This document shows positions 23,101 to 31,073 of a stretch of DNA of 57,861 nt, in pieces (position 1 is the first letter of the stretch; each line of letters begins with the position of its first letter). Under the pieces are notes generated by a model. That model saw only the letters and a list, made by a program, of their open reading frames with translations, was not told where the DNA came from and did no database searches. The position numbers were made by a program, and so were the translations under genes. Origin of the DNA: a virus; the IMG/VR virus record IMGVR_UViG_3300020147_000011, positions 1-57,861 of that record, one strand, 5' to 3'.

Positions 23101-23498
23101 GCCAGCCTGCCCTGCGGAACAAGCCTCAGCCCACCGTGGAAGCGGTGAGCTGAGGCCCGGGAGCGGAACGGTCGCTGTGAGACAACCGCGCAGCAAACGC
23201 AATCGCCGCACAGATGTTCCAAACCGGGTCGCGTTTTCTATCGGATAACATCTCGGGCTGCGGGCGCCCGGTGACGGCTTCGAGCTGGCCCCGCCGATGA
23301 TCACGCGCGCCGACGCCCGCTGAGGCCAGTACTTTCGCTTGTTCCACCGCCAAACGTGAGTCTGTAAACTTAACATTTGTTGGGGAAACAATTTCGCATC
23401 AACCTACGTTAACTTCTATCACCGCTCGGTCCTCGGCAGTCATCGGTGATGAGAACGCCGGTAGCGCTCCCGCCTTCCTCTAGCGAAAGGAGCGCGCC
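23101..23498. other. gap without a clear gene
   Basis: About 400 bases. ORFs in both directions are short and of biased composition. I see no tRNA, terminator or repeated element. Confidence 0.4.
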
Positions 23499-23726
23499 AT
23501 GACCATCACCCGGCGTCGTTTCAAACAATCCACATCGTTCCAGGATCGGCTTGCAGAGGAAGCCAAGCGCTTCAGAGAAGAGGCGGACAAGCTCCCGCAC
23601 GGCCCGCAAAAGGAACTATACCTGCGGCGCGCCCGACAATGCGAGACGGCCAGTCACATCAACGACTGGCTCACATCGCCCGGCCTACAGCCGCCAACTG
23701 GCTTGTCCAACCATGCCGACAACTAG
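23499..23726 (+). CDS. small host-like hypothetical protein
   Basis: A 75-residue protein: SFQDRLAEEAKRFREEADKLPHG, ELYLRRARQCETASHINDWLTSPGLQPP. The ending helix with HINDWL is a common Bradyrhizobium small-protein motif. GAAAGGAG stands nine bases before the ATG. It is probably of chromosomal origin. Confidence 0.75.
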   Translation: MTITRRRFKQSTSFQDRLAEEAKRFREEADKLPHGPQKELYLRRARQCETASHINDWLTSPGLQPPTGLSNHADN

Positions 23727-23730
23727 TCGC

Positions 23731-23916
23731 ATGGATAAATTCAAGCATATCCTCACCTTTGTGAACCGACCCGGCTTTGTCGCGCTCGACGTGGCCGATG
23801 ATGAGGCCGCGTTGGCCGTGGGCAGGATGATCGCCGAAGAGACAGGCGGCGCCGTCGTTGTTCGCGATTCGCAACTTGTTGAGATCGACACGATTCCTGC
23901 GCCGCAGAGAAACTGA
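23731..23916 (+). CDS. small hypothetical protein
   Basis: A 61-residue protein (MDKFKHILTFVNRPGFVALD, EAALAVGRMIAEETGGAVVVRDSQLVEIDTI), alternating strands and a helix. It starts four bases after the previous stop, so the two are probably co-transcribed. The family is unknown to me. Confidence 0.6.
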   Translation: MDKFKHILTFVNRPGFVALDVADDEAALAVGRMIAEETGGAVVVRDSQLVEIDTIPAPQRN

Positions 23917-24080
23917 GGCCGCCTGAGACGACGGCGAGCCGCCGGGGTTCGAGCCCGGGCACAAGCTCTTAAATGGTTGCCCGCGAATCCGGTTGACACG
24001 GCCGCAAAATTGCATCGCTAACTGATTCGCTTTCCAACTTTTCCCGCCCTATTTTGGACTCGGGACGTTGGGAGTTGCAT

Positions 24081-24416
24081 ATGAGTTCACCGTCAATTGT
24101 TCCAAATGACCGTTTGGACAAAGATTTTTATCTGGTCCTTGAGAATTTCAGAGCCGGCGCCGCATTCCGGGAAACCGATGAGGGCATTACCTACACCACC
24201 CTGATCGACGACCTGCTGACCGGGCAATACGACCAGGTGCTGCGGATCGTGGCCTTCAATCCCGTCGAGGGCTGGTCGCGCGACGCCTCCGAAGATGTCG
24301 CCAACGCGCTCGAGCAGCACATCGCCGCCGAAGGCCGCGAGGTCTCGGAGGCCATGCGGGATTTCATCGAAGGCCAGACCGGGCGCAAGATCGGCCAGCA
24401 GCTGGCGTTGTTCTGA
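24081..24416 (+). CDS. conserved host-like hypothetical protein
   Basis: A 111-residue protein: RLDKDFYLVLENFRAGAAFRETDEG, YDQVLRIVAFNPVEGWSRDASED, IAAEGREVSEAMRDFIEGQTGR. It looks like a small regulatory or adaptor protein of Bradyrhizobium; function unknown. GGAG precedes the ATG. It overlaps the next gene by one base (TGATG). Confidence 0.7.
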   Translation: MSSPSIVPNDRLDKDFYLVLENFRAGAAFRETDEGITYTTLIDDLLTGQYDQVLRIVAFNPVEGWSRDASEDVANALEQHIAAEGREVSEAMRDFIEGQTGRKIGQQLALF

Positions 24417-24721
24417 TGGGCGCCAGTTTCGCCGTGTCGCCGCTGATCCTGTCCGCGATCTGCGTGGCGGAGAGGGATGGCAATCCGCCGATGACCGCCG
24501 ACGAGATTGCCTTCATGCTCGAATTGCCGCGGGAATTTATTGACCCCGCCCTGGATCAGCTGGTCCGGAACGGCTCGATTGTGCGCGCTGGCGACCATTA
24601 TCGCTATGACAAAGACCGATCGCTCACCGCATCCGAACTGGCCGAGATCGAACTGCTCCACGACGAATTGCAGGCGATCGTTCCCCTTCTGGAAGCAATT
24701 CCGCCGCGTCTGGACAGTTGA
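24416..24721 (+). CDS. winged-helix-like hypothetical protein
   Basis: A 101-residue protein with the order of a winged helix: MTADEIAFMLELPREFIDPALDQLVRNGSIVRAGDHYRYD. A C-terminal helical segment with acidic residues follows. It may be a small DNA-binding protein co-expressed with the upstream gene and the ligase domain gene that begins 21 bases downstream. Confidence 0.65.
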   Translation: MGASFAVSPLILSAICVAERDGNPPMTADEIAFMLELPREFIDPALDQLVRNGSIVRAGDHYRYDKDRSLTASELAEIELLHDELQAIVPLLEAIPPRLDS

Positions 24722-24741
24722 GGGTCAGTCAATCCCCGCTC

Positions 24742-25335
24742 ATGTTGAAGTTTGAGTATTGCAAGCCGGTCAACGCCAAGGCCGTTCCGACCGGCGACGA
24801 ATGGATTCACGAGGTCAAATACGACGGCTACCGCGGGCGCATCGTCCGCGACGGCCGTGACGTCAAGCTGCTGTCGAAAAGCGGCCTCGACTGGGCCTGG
24901 CGCTTTCCGTGGATCGTCGAGACCGCGCTGAAGATCCGGCAGAGCCAGTTCATCATCGACGGCGAGATCTGCGTGCTCGACGTCCAGGGCATCTCCGATT
25001 TCAACGCCCTGCATTCGAACAAGCACAATGACGAAGCGCAGCTTTACGCGTTCGACCTGGTATCGATCGGCGGGGAGGATCTGCGCGACGTGCCCCTGCT
25101 CGATCGCAAGGGCCGGCTGGAAAAGCTGCTACGCCGCCGCGTACAGGGAATCTTCATGGCGCCCTTCGAGCGCGGCGAGATCGGGCCGGACCTCTTCACC
25201 GCCGCCTGTCGCATGCGGCTCGAGGGCATCGTGTCAAAGCACGAGGGGCGGCGGTACCGGGCCCGCACCTGCGACTGGGTCAAGGTGAAGAACCGACAGC
25301 ACCCGGCGTTCGCCCGGGTGATGGACCAGTTCTGA
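24742..25335 (+). CDS. minimal ATP-dependent DNA ligase domain
   Basis: A 197-residue protein with the nucleotidyltransferase core of ATP-dependent ligases: motif I KYDGYR (active-site Lys), IDGEICVLD (motif III region), AFDLVSIGGEDLRDVPL, GIVSKHEG (motif IV) and WVKVK (motif V). It ends at motif V, with no OB-fold domain, so it is much shorter than LigD- or T4-type ligases. Several Bradyrhizobium chromosomes carry similar minimal copies. It may seal nicks or work with a partner domain. A TTG start at 24718 is possible. Confidence 0.85.
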   Translation: MLKFEYCKPVNAKAVPTGDEWIHEVKYDGYRGRIVRDGRDVKLLSKSGLDWAWRFPWIVETALKIRQSQFIIDGEICVLDVQGISDFNALHSNKHNDEAQLYAFDLVSIGGEDLRDVPLLDRKGRLEKLLRRRVQGIFMAPFERGEIGPDLFTAACRMRLEGIVSKHEGRRYRARTCDWVKVKNRQHPAFARVMDQF

Positions 25336-25370
25336 CACGGTTAACGGACCGTTCGTACACGGGAGCGGCC

Positions 25371-25604
25371 TTACTGCTGCCTTTTCTTTGAACTTATGAA
25401 GATGTGAAAGAGCGGCCGGCTTGCCTCATCCGTTACTTCGATGCTCCACTCCTGGCCGGGCCGGAACTTGCCGTCGATGTCCCTGAACAGATCCCCGGCA
25501 AAAAGGGTAGCCGCTTTCCACGCCGCTTCATCGTCGGGGAACTCCTCGCCCACGTCATCAGTGCTTGGTTCGACGTCATGGACGTTGAAAAAGTATCTCG
25601 GCAT
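25371..25604 (-). CDS. DUF6894 family protein
   Basis: A 77-residue protein, MPRYFFNVHDVEPSTDDVGEEFPDDEAAW, then EWSIEVTDEASRPLFHIFIS. The MPRYFFNV start is the mark of DUF6894, a family with many copies in Bradyrhizobium chromosomes. Function unknown. It is convergent to the ligase gene with 35 bases between. Its presence is one of the strongest hints that this region came from a Bradyrhizobium-type chromosome. Confidence 0.8.
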   Translation of the reverse strand: MPRYFFNVHDVEPSTDDVGEEFPDDEAAWKAATLFAGDLFRDIDGKFRPGQEWSIEVTDEASRPLFHIFISSKKRQQ

Positions 25605-25929
25605 TGCCGCAGAAAAATGCCGGTTGGGAGCATTTGTTCCGGCGTCGGTTGGCTGCCCCCCGTAGTTCTCCGAACGGAGAATGTTAACGGCTGCACAATT
25701 CCAACCGCATGGAGGCGGACGCAGGTGGCACGGGTGTTGCTAATTACCCAATGACTGAGATTTCAGGTTCAGTCTGAGACAGGGCGCCGCCGGGACAACT
25801 CATTTCGAGCCCGGCGGCGTATCCTTTTGAAACGTTCGGGCGGGTTGGCACAAACTGGACGTGACAAAGGGACCGTCGGGAACTTCAACCTGTCAGGGAA
25901 GTTACAATCGGCAGGCATGGAGGCTCCAA
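25605..25929. other. gap with one short inverted repeat
   Basis: No gene I can support. TTCTCC and GGAGAA arms at about 25660-25680 form a short hairpin. The rest is ordinary sequence upstream of the small secreted protein gene. Confidence 0.4.
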
Positions 25930-26187
25930 ATGATAGTCACAATCGCTGCTGCAGCCCTCGCTGCTCAACTTGGCGCAGCTCCCGCGGGCGACACCAATAG
26001 TTTGGTGCACCAGGTTCGTCGTGGGTGGTGCAGCCACGGTTATGACATCGACATCCATGGACGTTGCTATCCCAACGGCGTCATTCCTCCTCAGTATCAA
26101 GCCGGGCGACAATACCGCGGATACGGCGCCTACGGACGATACAGGGGGCGGTATCAGGACCATCCAAGGTTCTATCGTCGCTACTAG
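25930..26187 (+). CDS. small secreted Gly/Tyr/Arg-rich protein
   Basis: An 85-residue protein. Residues 1-20 (MIVTIAAAALAAQLGAAPAG) are a signal-like segment; the middle has WCSHGYDIDIHGRCYPNGVIPP with two Cys, and the tail is rich in Gly, Tyr and Arg. Proteins like this are common, unexplained, in Bradyrhizobium. GGAGG precedes the ATG and a terminator follows 18 bases after the stop, so it looks like a complete single-gene unit. Confidence 0.7.
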   Translation: MIVTIAAAALAAQLGAAPAGDTNSLVHQVRRGWCSHGYDIDIHGRCYPNGVIPPQYQAGRQYRGYGAYGRYRGRYQDHPRFYRRY

Positions 26188-26205
26188 GACCTCAAACCAC
26201 AACAG

Positions 26206-26240
26206 AAGGCCCGCCAGCGTGAACCGGCGGGCCTTGTTCG
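26206..26240 (+). terminator. terminator after the secreted protein gene
   Basis: AAGGCCCGCC (26206-26215) and GGCGGGCCTT (26226-26235) form a perfect 10-bp stem, followed by TTGTT. Strong hairpin with a weak U tract. Confidence 0.65.
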
Positions 26241-26587
26241 AGACATCCGGTGAAGTCTACGCCATCCCGTGCAGCCGGAAATAGCTCAGCGCCACTTGGT
26301 AGGAAATGATCGCCTGCTGTCCGTAGGTAAGCCGCGCCTTGTCGTAGATCGCCGCGGCGGCGGCCGGTTAGACACCCTGCCTCAAGACTTATCCTGGTCG
26401 CAGATTGGCCGCGGCCTCGTCTGTAGGGAGCCGGCATCAAAGGTTCTGTGCACGTCGTGCCAAACTGGCATGACAGAGCTGCTGCTGCCGAGCGATTCAC
26501 CCGCCATTGGAAAACATGAGAACTCAGCTTTGAAAATGACTGCCGCGCGACCTTTCTGAAACGGCTGCCCGTCGTCTTCTGGAGCAC

Positions 26588-26776
26588 GCCCACGCCTTCG
26601 AACCCATTCAGGATGGGCTGGATCTATATCGAGAAGCTCAATGGCCCTTCCTGTTCCGCGACAAAGGCACGCTCGCGGAGCACAGCGCCGGCGAAAAGCT
26701 CGCCATTGAACGAGGCTGGTGGAAATTCATGACAGCGGGACTTTCGAACAATTCACCGCCGCCGGCGCGGATGTAA
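26588..26776 (+). pseudogene. decayed host-like gene
   Basis: Segments of one protein appear in different frames: GWIYIEKLNGPF, then FRDKGTLAEHSAGEKLAIERGWWKF, then HDSGTFEQFTAAGADVIA and a stop. The pattern matches a small Bradyrhizobium family that ends with an ERGW...ESGT...F..AGA motif. At least two frameshifts break it. The stretch 26236-26587 before it holds no gene I can support. Confidence 0.6.
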
Positions 26777-26852
26777 TCGCTTGAGGCTTTGAACCTTCTC
26801 CAGCCCGGCAAGCCATATAGTTGAGGTCCCCCAAGCCCTCGCAAGCCCATCA

Positions 26853-26883
26853 GAAAGCTCCGTCCCTCCTAAGGCGGGGCTTT
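26853..26883 (-). terminator. probable terminator of the FkbM methyltransferase gene
   Basis: Arms AAAGCTCCGTC and GGCGGGGCTTT pair with two mismatches; it lies 37 bases after the minus-strand stop codon. The downstream U run is short. Confidence 0.4.
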
Positions 26884-26919
26884 CGCTGGCCGCGATGACC
26901 GCCGCGCCACCGCTCATGC

Positions 26920-27729
26920 TCAATGAACCGTGTGCGCCGCCGGGTTTTCCTTTAACCTGAGATCGAGATAAACGTTGTACTCGCCGCATTGGATATATTG
27001 AAAATCGAAGTCTTGCAGAGCTTTCAGCACCTTCGACTCCGCTTCCGCAGAATGTATCTCGACACAGAAGTTGCGAACGAACTTCAACCAACGTTTAGCA
27101 TCCATATTAAAAAGCGTCGCCTCGGCACCTTCGATGTCGATCTTCAAGATATCGATGATCGGTTTGGGGCACATCTTGAGAACGGTCGGCATATCGATCG
27201 CCTCGACGTCAGCATTTTCAAGGTCGCTCGTAGGAGCGACCTGAGTTGCCCATTCCCGACCATCGCGAAAAGCTCCACGAGAAAGCGATAAACGGGTTGA
27301 GCGATCCCATATGGCCGCTTCAACTATCCGAGCGCGAGGACCATATGCAGCAAGATTTTGAGCGCAGATATAGGCGTTATTCGGATCAGGTTCGACAGCC
27401 AACACGAAAGCGTCGGGAAAGGCATTTAAGAAAAAGACGCTTGAGTATCCGACGTTCGCTCCCAAATCGACGATCACTCGAGCGGACTGCGTTCGAGAGG
27501 CAATTTCGGACAGGATTTGTTCGATGAAAATCGCATCGAACACCTCAGGATCGCTGCTACCACCTAATCTCATAAGCACTGAATGCCCGGAGCTTGGCAC
27601 ACGCGCCAGTCTCATGGTCTTAGGAAGAAACCTGCTACCGTTGCTTCCACGGATCACGCACCAGCGCAGTCCGCTGAAAACTCCCAAAACGCTTATGCAA
27701 CGCTGTAGCTTCCTGAAATGATTGCGCAT
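26920..27729 (-). CDS. FkbM-family methyltransferase
   Basis: A 269-residue protein. VIVDLGANVGYSSVFFLNAFP is the SAM-binding motif I; AVEPDPNNAY follows at the next strand; the FkbM signature IIDILKIDIEGAEATLF is complete, ending with VEIHSAEAE. FkbM enzymes methylate sugars, lipids or other small targets; in phages they may modify the cell surface after lysogeny. GC is visibly lower here than in neighbours, which suggests separate transfer. The ATG at 27729 is used; a GTG two codons earlier is possible. Confidence 0.85.
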   Translation of the reverse strand: MRNHFRKLQRCISVLGVFSGLRWCVIRGSNGSRFLPKTMRLARVPSSGHSVLMRLGGSSDPEVFDAIFIEQILSEIASRTQSARVIVDLGANVGYSSVFFLNAFPDAFVLAVEPDPNNAYICAQNLAAYGPRARIVEAAIWDRSTRLSLSRGAFRDGREWATQVAPTSDLENADVEAIDMPTVLKMCPKPIIDILKIDIEGAEATLFNMDAKRWLKFVRNFCVEIHSAEAESKVLKALQDFDFQYIQCGEYNVYLDLRLKENPAAHTVH

Positions 27730-27989
27730 CGACACCTACGCGAAACATCGAAATCAATGCAGAAAACTAAATGATCGCGCTGCAATGCTTAGTTCGTCAA
27801 TGGATCTCGCCGGTACCTAGCCGGGATCGTGCGAGGCACGTCGTCGCAGGCAACCTGGCGAAGTTGAGCCGGATTGCTCGTCTTTGAGGTGCGCGGTGAG
27901 AGTCATCGCACGGCAATCAGGCTAACGGACGCTGGGCTCCAGAAGATGCGTTCGCCAATCTAAAGACCGCTTGTGAAAGGCTGAAGTTG

Positions 27990-28448
27990 ATGGGGAGAGG
28001 CGCGGCTGATGCCGTTGGGCAAGGCGGCTTGGCTGAGTTACCTCACCGGGTTTTGGTGCTATTTGTTTCTTGGGGCGTTAGCTGCGTGGCCGCGGTTGCC
28101 CTAACGGCTAGGCTCAAGTATTTTTTCACAGAAAGCTGGCCAGGCAGCGATGTGGCCTCATTTGAGTTCCACTGGTGGTCCCTCGCAGCCAACCATCGCC
28201 ATTTTTTGGATGATCAGCTCGGAATGCCTACAAAGGACGACCTTCTTAAGATTGTTCCAATCGGAGAGGAGAATGCGGTCTCATCCCGCTTGCTCTGGCA
28301 GCAGCTCGGCATGTGGTCCCTCGCGAGTATCAAAAAAACGCTGAGTGAGATGGCAGAGGCAGGCCTGATCGAGCGAAGGCAAGATTGTCAAGAAGAGAGA
28401 GCAGCCAACTTGTATTTCAGGCTCCCCGACCCGGCCGCCCGCTTGTAG
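27990..28448 (+). CDS. winged-helix protein (MarR-like C-terminus)
   Basis: A 152-residue reading. Residues 85-150 form a clear winged helix: AVSSRLLWQQLGMWSLASIKKTLSEMAEAGLIERR and ANLYFRLP. The N-terminal half is hydrophobic and less convincing, so the true start may be an internal ATG at 28224, giving 75 residues. It could be a local regulator of the accessory region or lysis genes. Confidence 0.6.
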   Translation: MGRGAADAVGQGGLAELPHRVLVLFVSWGVSCVAAVALTARLKYFFTESWPGSDVASFEFHWWSLAANHRHFLDDQLGMPTKDDLLKIVPIGEENAVSSRLLWQQLGMWSLASIKKTLSEMAEAGLIERRQDCQEERAANLYFRLPDPAARL

Positions 28449-28458
28449 AAGGCAAGAA

Positions 28459-28563
28459 ATGAACGAACTGGAGCCTAAGGCATCCCAGCAGTGGCTTTGG
28501 TTTGCGGCGGCGCTATTGGCTATGGCGGTGATAGCGGTGATTGTGACTAAGCTTCCCGTTTGA
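28459..28563 (+). CDS. 34-residue membrane peptide
   Basis: MNELEPKASQQWLWFAAALL continues as a single transmembrane helix and ends VTKLPV. It starts ten bases after the winged-helix gene with AAGG ahead. Its last 17 bases overlap the end of the convergent lipoprotein gene. Confidence 0.5.
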   Translation: MNELEPKASQQWLWFAAALLAMAVIAVIVTKLPV

Positions 28564-28816
28564 AACGGTTCTGCGCGGCGGCAGGCGGCTCTGCAGGCGC
28601 AGCTGCCGCCAGGTCGATTTCGCGGTTGGTTTGGTCCCGGCGGTATCCCTCGGTGTCCACCCATCGGCCCTTGTCGGGATCGTAGGTCGAGGCCCGCTCG
28701 CCGCACCCCGCGAGTGAGATCAAACAAAGCGCCAGCAGCACCAGGATGACCGGTGGGCAGGCCTCGAGGAGTCTGTCAATGTACCAGGGGACAGGCATTC
28801 CGCGCCGTCGTCTCAC
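28547..28816 (-). CDS. small lipoprotein of the lysis region
   Basis: An 89-residue protein. A hydrophobic segment (VILVLLALCLISLAGC) ends in a lipobox LAGC at about residue 38, then a polar domain (STYDPDKGRWVDTEGYRRDQ). It is the last minus-strand late gene. Outer-membrane lipoproteins at this place may act as o-spanins or in exclusion. ATG overlaps the previous stop. Confidence 0.65.
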   Translation of the reverse strand: MRRRRGMPVPWYIDRLLEACPPVILVLLALCLISLAGCGERASTYDPDKGRWVDTEGYRRDQTNREIDLAAAAPAEPPAAAQNRFKREA

Positions 28817-29007
28817 GTCGCAGTCCCAACTGGAATCCGGCTCAGTTCACGCCAGTGCCAGATCCACCGGCAAACGATATGCTCCGGCTCCTTCAGGTGG
28901 GCGGCAATCTCCGCCGTGTTGAAGCGACGGGACCACAGCTTCAGCGCGATCGAGTATTTGCGGAACAGTTCGCGCTCGATGTCGTCGCTTCGGGTGAGGC
29001 CGCTCAC
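28813..29007 (-). CDS. 64-residue HTH-like protein
   Basis: GTG start overlapping the end of the preceding gene. LTRSDDIERELFRKYSIALKLWSRRFNTAEIAAHLKEPEHIVCRWIWHWREL has the helix-turn-helix spacing of small rhizobial phage proteins. A longer ORF in the same frame (to 29265) is an out-of-frame reading of the upstream broken gene. Confidence 0.65.
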   Translation of the reverse strand: MSGLTRSDDIERELFRKYSIALKLWSRRFNTAEIAAHLKEPEHIVCRWIWHWRELSRIPVGTAT

Positions 29008-29008
29008 G

Positions 29009-29350
29009 TCATCGCCCCGGCATAAGCGGATCGTCAGCCCCATGTAGCCCTGCGTCGGTTCGATCACCGCGCTTTCCGGCACGTCGATCCATTCGCCGTT
29101 GATACGCACGCGGTAGCGGCCGTCGCGGCTTTCCCAGTTCAACGTCGTCGAGCGGGGTGGCGTCGGTGCCGTCGCAGCATGCCGCGCCGGCACGGCTGGT
29201 GAGGCCCTTGAACCAGCCGTCGAGTTCGGGCCGGTGATGATCGTAGGCGCGCGCCGGTTTGACATGGATCAGCAGCGCCATCGCCAGAAGGATCAGCGAG
29301 ACGATGATCAGCGCCAGCCAGCCGTTGAAGCGCATCTTCTGTTCGCTCAT
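29009..29350 (-). CDS. small secreted protein, centre read out of frame
   Basis: A 113-codon ORF. The start (FNGWLALIIVSLILLAMALL) is a membrane or signal helix and leads to ELDGWFKGLTSRAGAACCDGTDATPLDDV, a known rhizobial phage family. From there the expected continuation (WESRDGRYRVRINGEWIDVP, then VIEP) lies in the other minus frame, and the end MPGR returns to the first frame. An extra base near 29140 and a compensating deletion near 29025 explain this. About 38 residues are therefore scrambled, so the product is probably inactive. Confidence 0.6.
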   Translation of the reverse strand: MSEQKMRFNGWLALIIVSLILLAMALLIHVKPARAYDHHRPELDGWFKGLTSRAGAACCDGTDATPLDDVELGKPRRPLPRAYQRRMDRRAGKRGDRTDAGLHGADDPLMPGR

Positions 29351-29514
29351 ATCCCGGCCAACCAGGTGAGGCCGGCGAGCAGCCCGGACAGCACGCCGAG
29401 CATGACGATCACCCCGCCGAGCGTTTCCTGCGGGCCGGACTTCGCGAGCGCACAGAGCGTCGCGCCGAGCGCGAGCAGGATGCCCGCGGTCAGCAGCATG
29501 ATGGCCGTCAGCAT
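29347..29514 (-). CDS. two-helix membrane protein (holin-like)
   Basis: A 55-residue protein, missed by long-ORF searches: LTAIMLLTAGILLALGATLCALA, a polar turn, VIVMLGVLSGLLAGLTWLAG. Two transmembrane helices and the lysis-region position suit a holin or antiholin. AAGGAAAG lies seven bases before the ATG, and its TGA overlaps the next ATG. Confidence 0.65.
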   Translation of the reverse strand: MLTAIMLLTAGILLALGATLCALAKSGPQETLGGVIVMLGVLSGLLAGLTWLAGI

Positions 29515-29546
29515 GGGGAAGCTTTCCTTTGGGATCTTGGGGAGCG

Positions 29547-29924
29547 TTACGCGCCGTATTCGCCGTCGACCGCCGAGCGATGGCTGCGGATGAAGCCTTC
29601 GCCCCGCCGCAGCTCGTCGATCTGGCGGCCCTGCGAGGTGACGCGGCGGTCGAGGTTGAGGATGCGTTCCTCGACCAGCGCCTGCTTGATCAGGATCTCG
29701 CTCATCTTCTTCAGTTCGCTCTGCACGCCGGCAAACTGCGCACCGGTCTGCTCGCGAATCGCTTTGAATTCCTCCTTGTTGTCCTCGCCGTCCGCCTTCA
29801 GCTGGTCCTTCAGGGTTTTGACCGTGTTGCGCAGGGTGACAATGGCCGCCACGCCGCCGCCGGCGATCACCGCCGTCTGCAGGATGGTGCCGATGCTGAT
29901 CGTCAGATCCAGGGTAACCGCCAT
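29547..29924 (-). CDS. membrane-anchored coiled-coil protein
   Basis: A 125-residue protein. TISIGTILQTAVIAGGGVAAIVTL is an N-terminal transmembrane helix; residues 35-115 form a long coiled coil (LKDQLKADGEDNKEEFKAIR, ELKKMSEILIKQALVEERI). The topology is that of an i-spanin or a membrane tether. The start at 29924 follows the stop of the o-spanin-like gene; the upstream extension has no coding character. Confidence 0.65.
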   Translation of the reverse strand: MAVTLDLTISIGTILQTAVIAGGGVAAIVTLRNTVKTLKDQLKADGEDNKEEFKAIREQTGAQFAGVQSELKKMSEILIKQALVEERILNLDRRVTSQGRQIDELRRGEGFIRSHRSAVDGEYGA

Positions 29925-29931
29925 TTTTGCG

Positions 29932-30165
29932 TCAGCGCCTTTTTGCTTGGGCGCACGCACGCGCAACAGCGCGATCGCCAATGGATTGCACGGCAACTTC
30001 TGCCAGCGCCGAACTGGGTGCGGCGCGCATTTCGGCCGCGACCTTGTTGCGGAATTCGCGCGTCCACGTCCGGACCGGCGGGCACACGACGGCGGGGGGC
30101 GGTGTCAGGTCCGTGCAGGTCATCTGCACCACGAAGAAGGCAAAGCCGGTGCAGTGAAGCGTCAT
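29932..30165 (-). CDS. Rz1-like small secreted protein
   Basis: A 77-residue protein. A hydrophobic start (LHCTGFAFFVVQMTC) is followed by PPPAVVCPPVRTWTREF and Ala-rich helices ending ACAQAKRR. The CPPV...TW/YSxEF motif recalls small o-spanin-like proteins of Caulobacter and rhizobial phages. It starts inside the end of the coiled-coil i-spanin-like gene (ATGA), the usual Rz/Rz1 arrangement. Confidence 0.6.
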   Translation of the reverse strand: MTLHCTGFAFFVVQMTCTDLTPPPAVVCPPVRTWTREFRNKVAAEMRAAPSSALAEVAVQSIGDRAVARACAQAKRR

Positions 30166-30431
30166 ACCTCGCCGTCCCCTTCCAGCTTGCGGATGGCGTC
30201 CTCGACCGATCGCGGCGCGTTGGCCTGCGCCTCGAGCTGAGCCTTTTGAGACGAGATCGTGACGTTGCCTTGCTCGACATGGGCCTTGGCTTCCCCGAGA
30301 TCCTGCGCGTTCTGCTCGGCGCGTTTGGCGGCCTGGCTGGCGTTGAGGGTCGCGCCGAGCGACTTGAGGAATACCTCGAGGAGCGGCGCGAGCACCGCCA
30401 GCAGGCCGCTCCTCGCAAGCCAGGCCAGCAT
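30162..30431 (-). CDS. Rz-like i-spanin candidate
   Basis: An 89-residue protein with an N-terminal membrane helix (MLAWLARSGLLAVLAPLLEVF) and a helical polar domain (AKRAEQNAQDLGEAKAHVEQ). With the overlapping Rz1-like gene it forms a likely spanin pair that would join inner and outer membranes at lysis. Confidence 0.6.
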   Translation of the reverse strand: MLAWLARSGLLAVLAPLLEVFLKSLGATLNASQAAKRAEQNAQDLGEAKAHVEQGNVTISSQKAQLEAQANAPRSVEDAIRKLEGDGEV

Positions 30432-31015
30432 CAGCTTGGCTTGACGCTGTCGACCACGGCCGGGAGCACGGCCGCGTCCGCGCCGTCGCCGAGGTTGAGC
30501 TTGGCCCAGATCTTCTTGGCGATCTGCTCGGGCCCGCCGGCCCAGGACTGGAGCCAGCCCGGCGCGTTGTCGATCGCATACTGCAGCGCCTCGCGCAGCA
30601 CCTGGTTGCCGACATCGACCTCGAGCTTCTTGTCCTTGACCGCGCCGGCAACCGCATTAAGGCCGTAGTTGATTGCGTTGTCGATCAACAGCTCGACCCG
30701 GGCATTGCCGAAGATCGCAACCAGGTTTGCCGGCAGCTTGCGCAGCATCACCATGGCCAGCGATACCAGCACCCACGCGACGGCGGAGGCGATCTCCGAG
30801 ACCGTGGCACCCCAGGCCCACACCACCTTGTTGGCCTCGGAGGTGGCCTGCGCCACCGTTTCGGGGGCGCTGTCGGCTGCGAACGCAACCGCATGAACGA
30901 TCGCGACGTCGGCGATCGGGGCGACCGCGAGAGCGAGGAACATCACCGGCACGATCGGGGCGGCGACGACGGAAAGATACGCGGCAGCGATTGCCGCGCG
31001 AGCATAGCGCATCAT
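30431..31015 (-). CDS. holin-like membrane protein
   Basis: A 194-residue protein. Three hydrophobic segments occur in the first 95 residues (AAIAAAYLSVVAAPIVPVMF, AIVHAVAFAADSA, IASAVAWVLVSLAMVMLRKL). The C-terminal part (EVDVGNQVLREALQYAIDNAPGWLQSWAGG, IAKKIWAKLNL) resembles holin LLH-type phage proteins. It lies just past the endolysin and ends one base into the i-spanin start. Confidence 0.7.
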   Translation of the reverse strand: MMRYARAAIAAAYLSVVAAPIVPVMFLALAVAPIADVAIVHAVAFAADSAPETVAQATSEANKVVWAWGATVSEIASAVAWVLVSLAMVMLRKLPANLVAIFGNARVELLIDNAINYGLNAVAGAVKDKKLEVDVGNQVLREALQYAIDNAPGWLQSWAGGPEQIAKKIWAKLNLGDGADAAVLPAVVDSVKPS

Positions 31016-31073
31016 GGTTTTACCTTTGGGGTTTGGGGAGGGTTTACGCGATGCCGTCGCGCGGCGGTTTACT

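Noticed and set aside
23938-23962. T-arm-like sequence (GGGGTTCGAGCCC) as a second tRNA end or att site
   Set aside because: Stem pairing does not fit a T arm with the TTCGAGC loop, no acceptor strand or CCA follows, and it does not match the 45-bp core.
29529-30668. Long plus-strand ORF over lysis genes
   Set aside because: Antisense to spanin- and holin-like genes with good membrane helices and overlaps.
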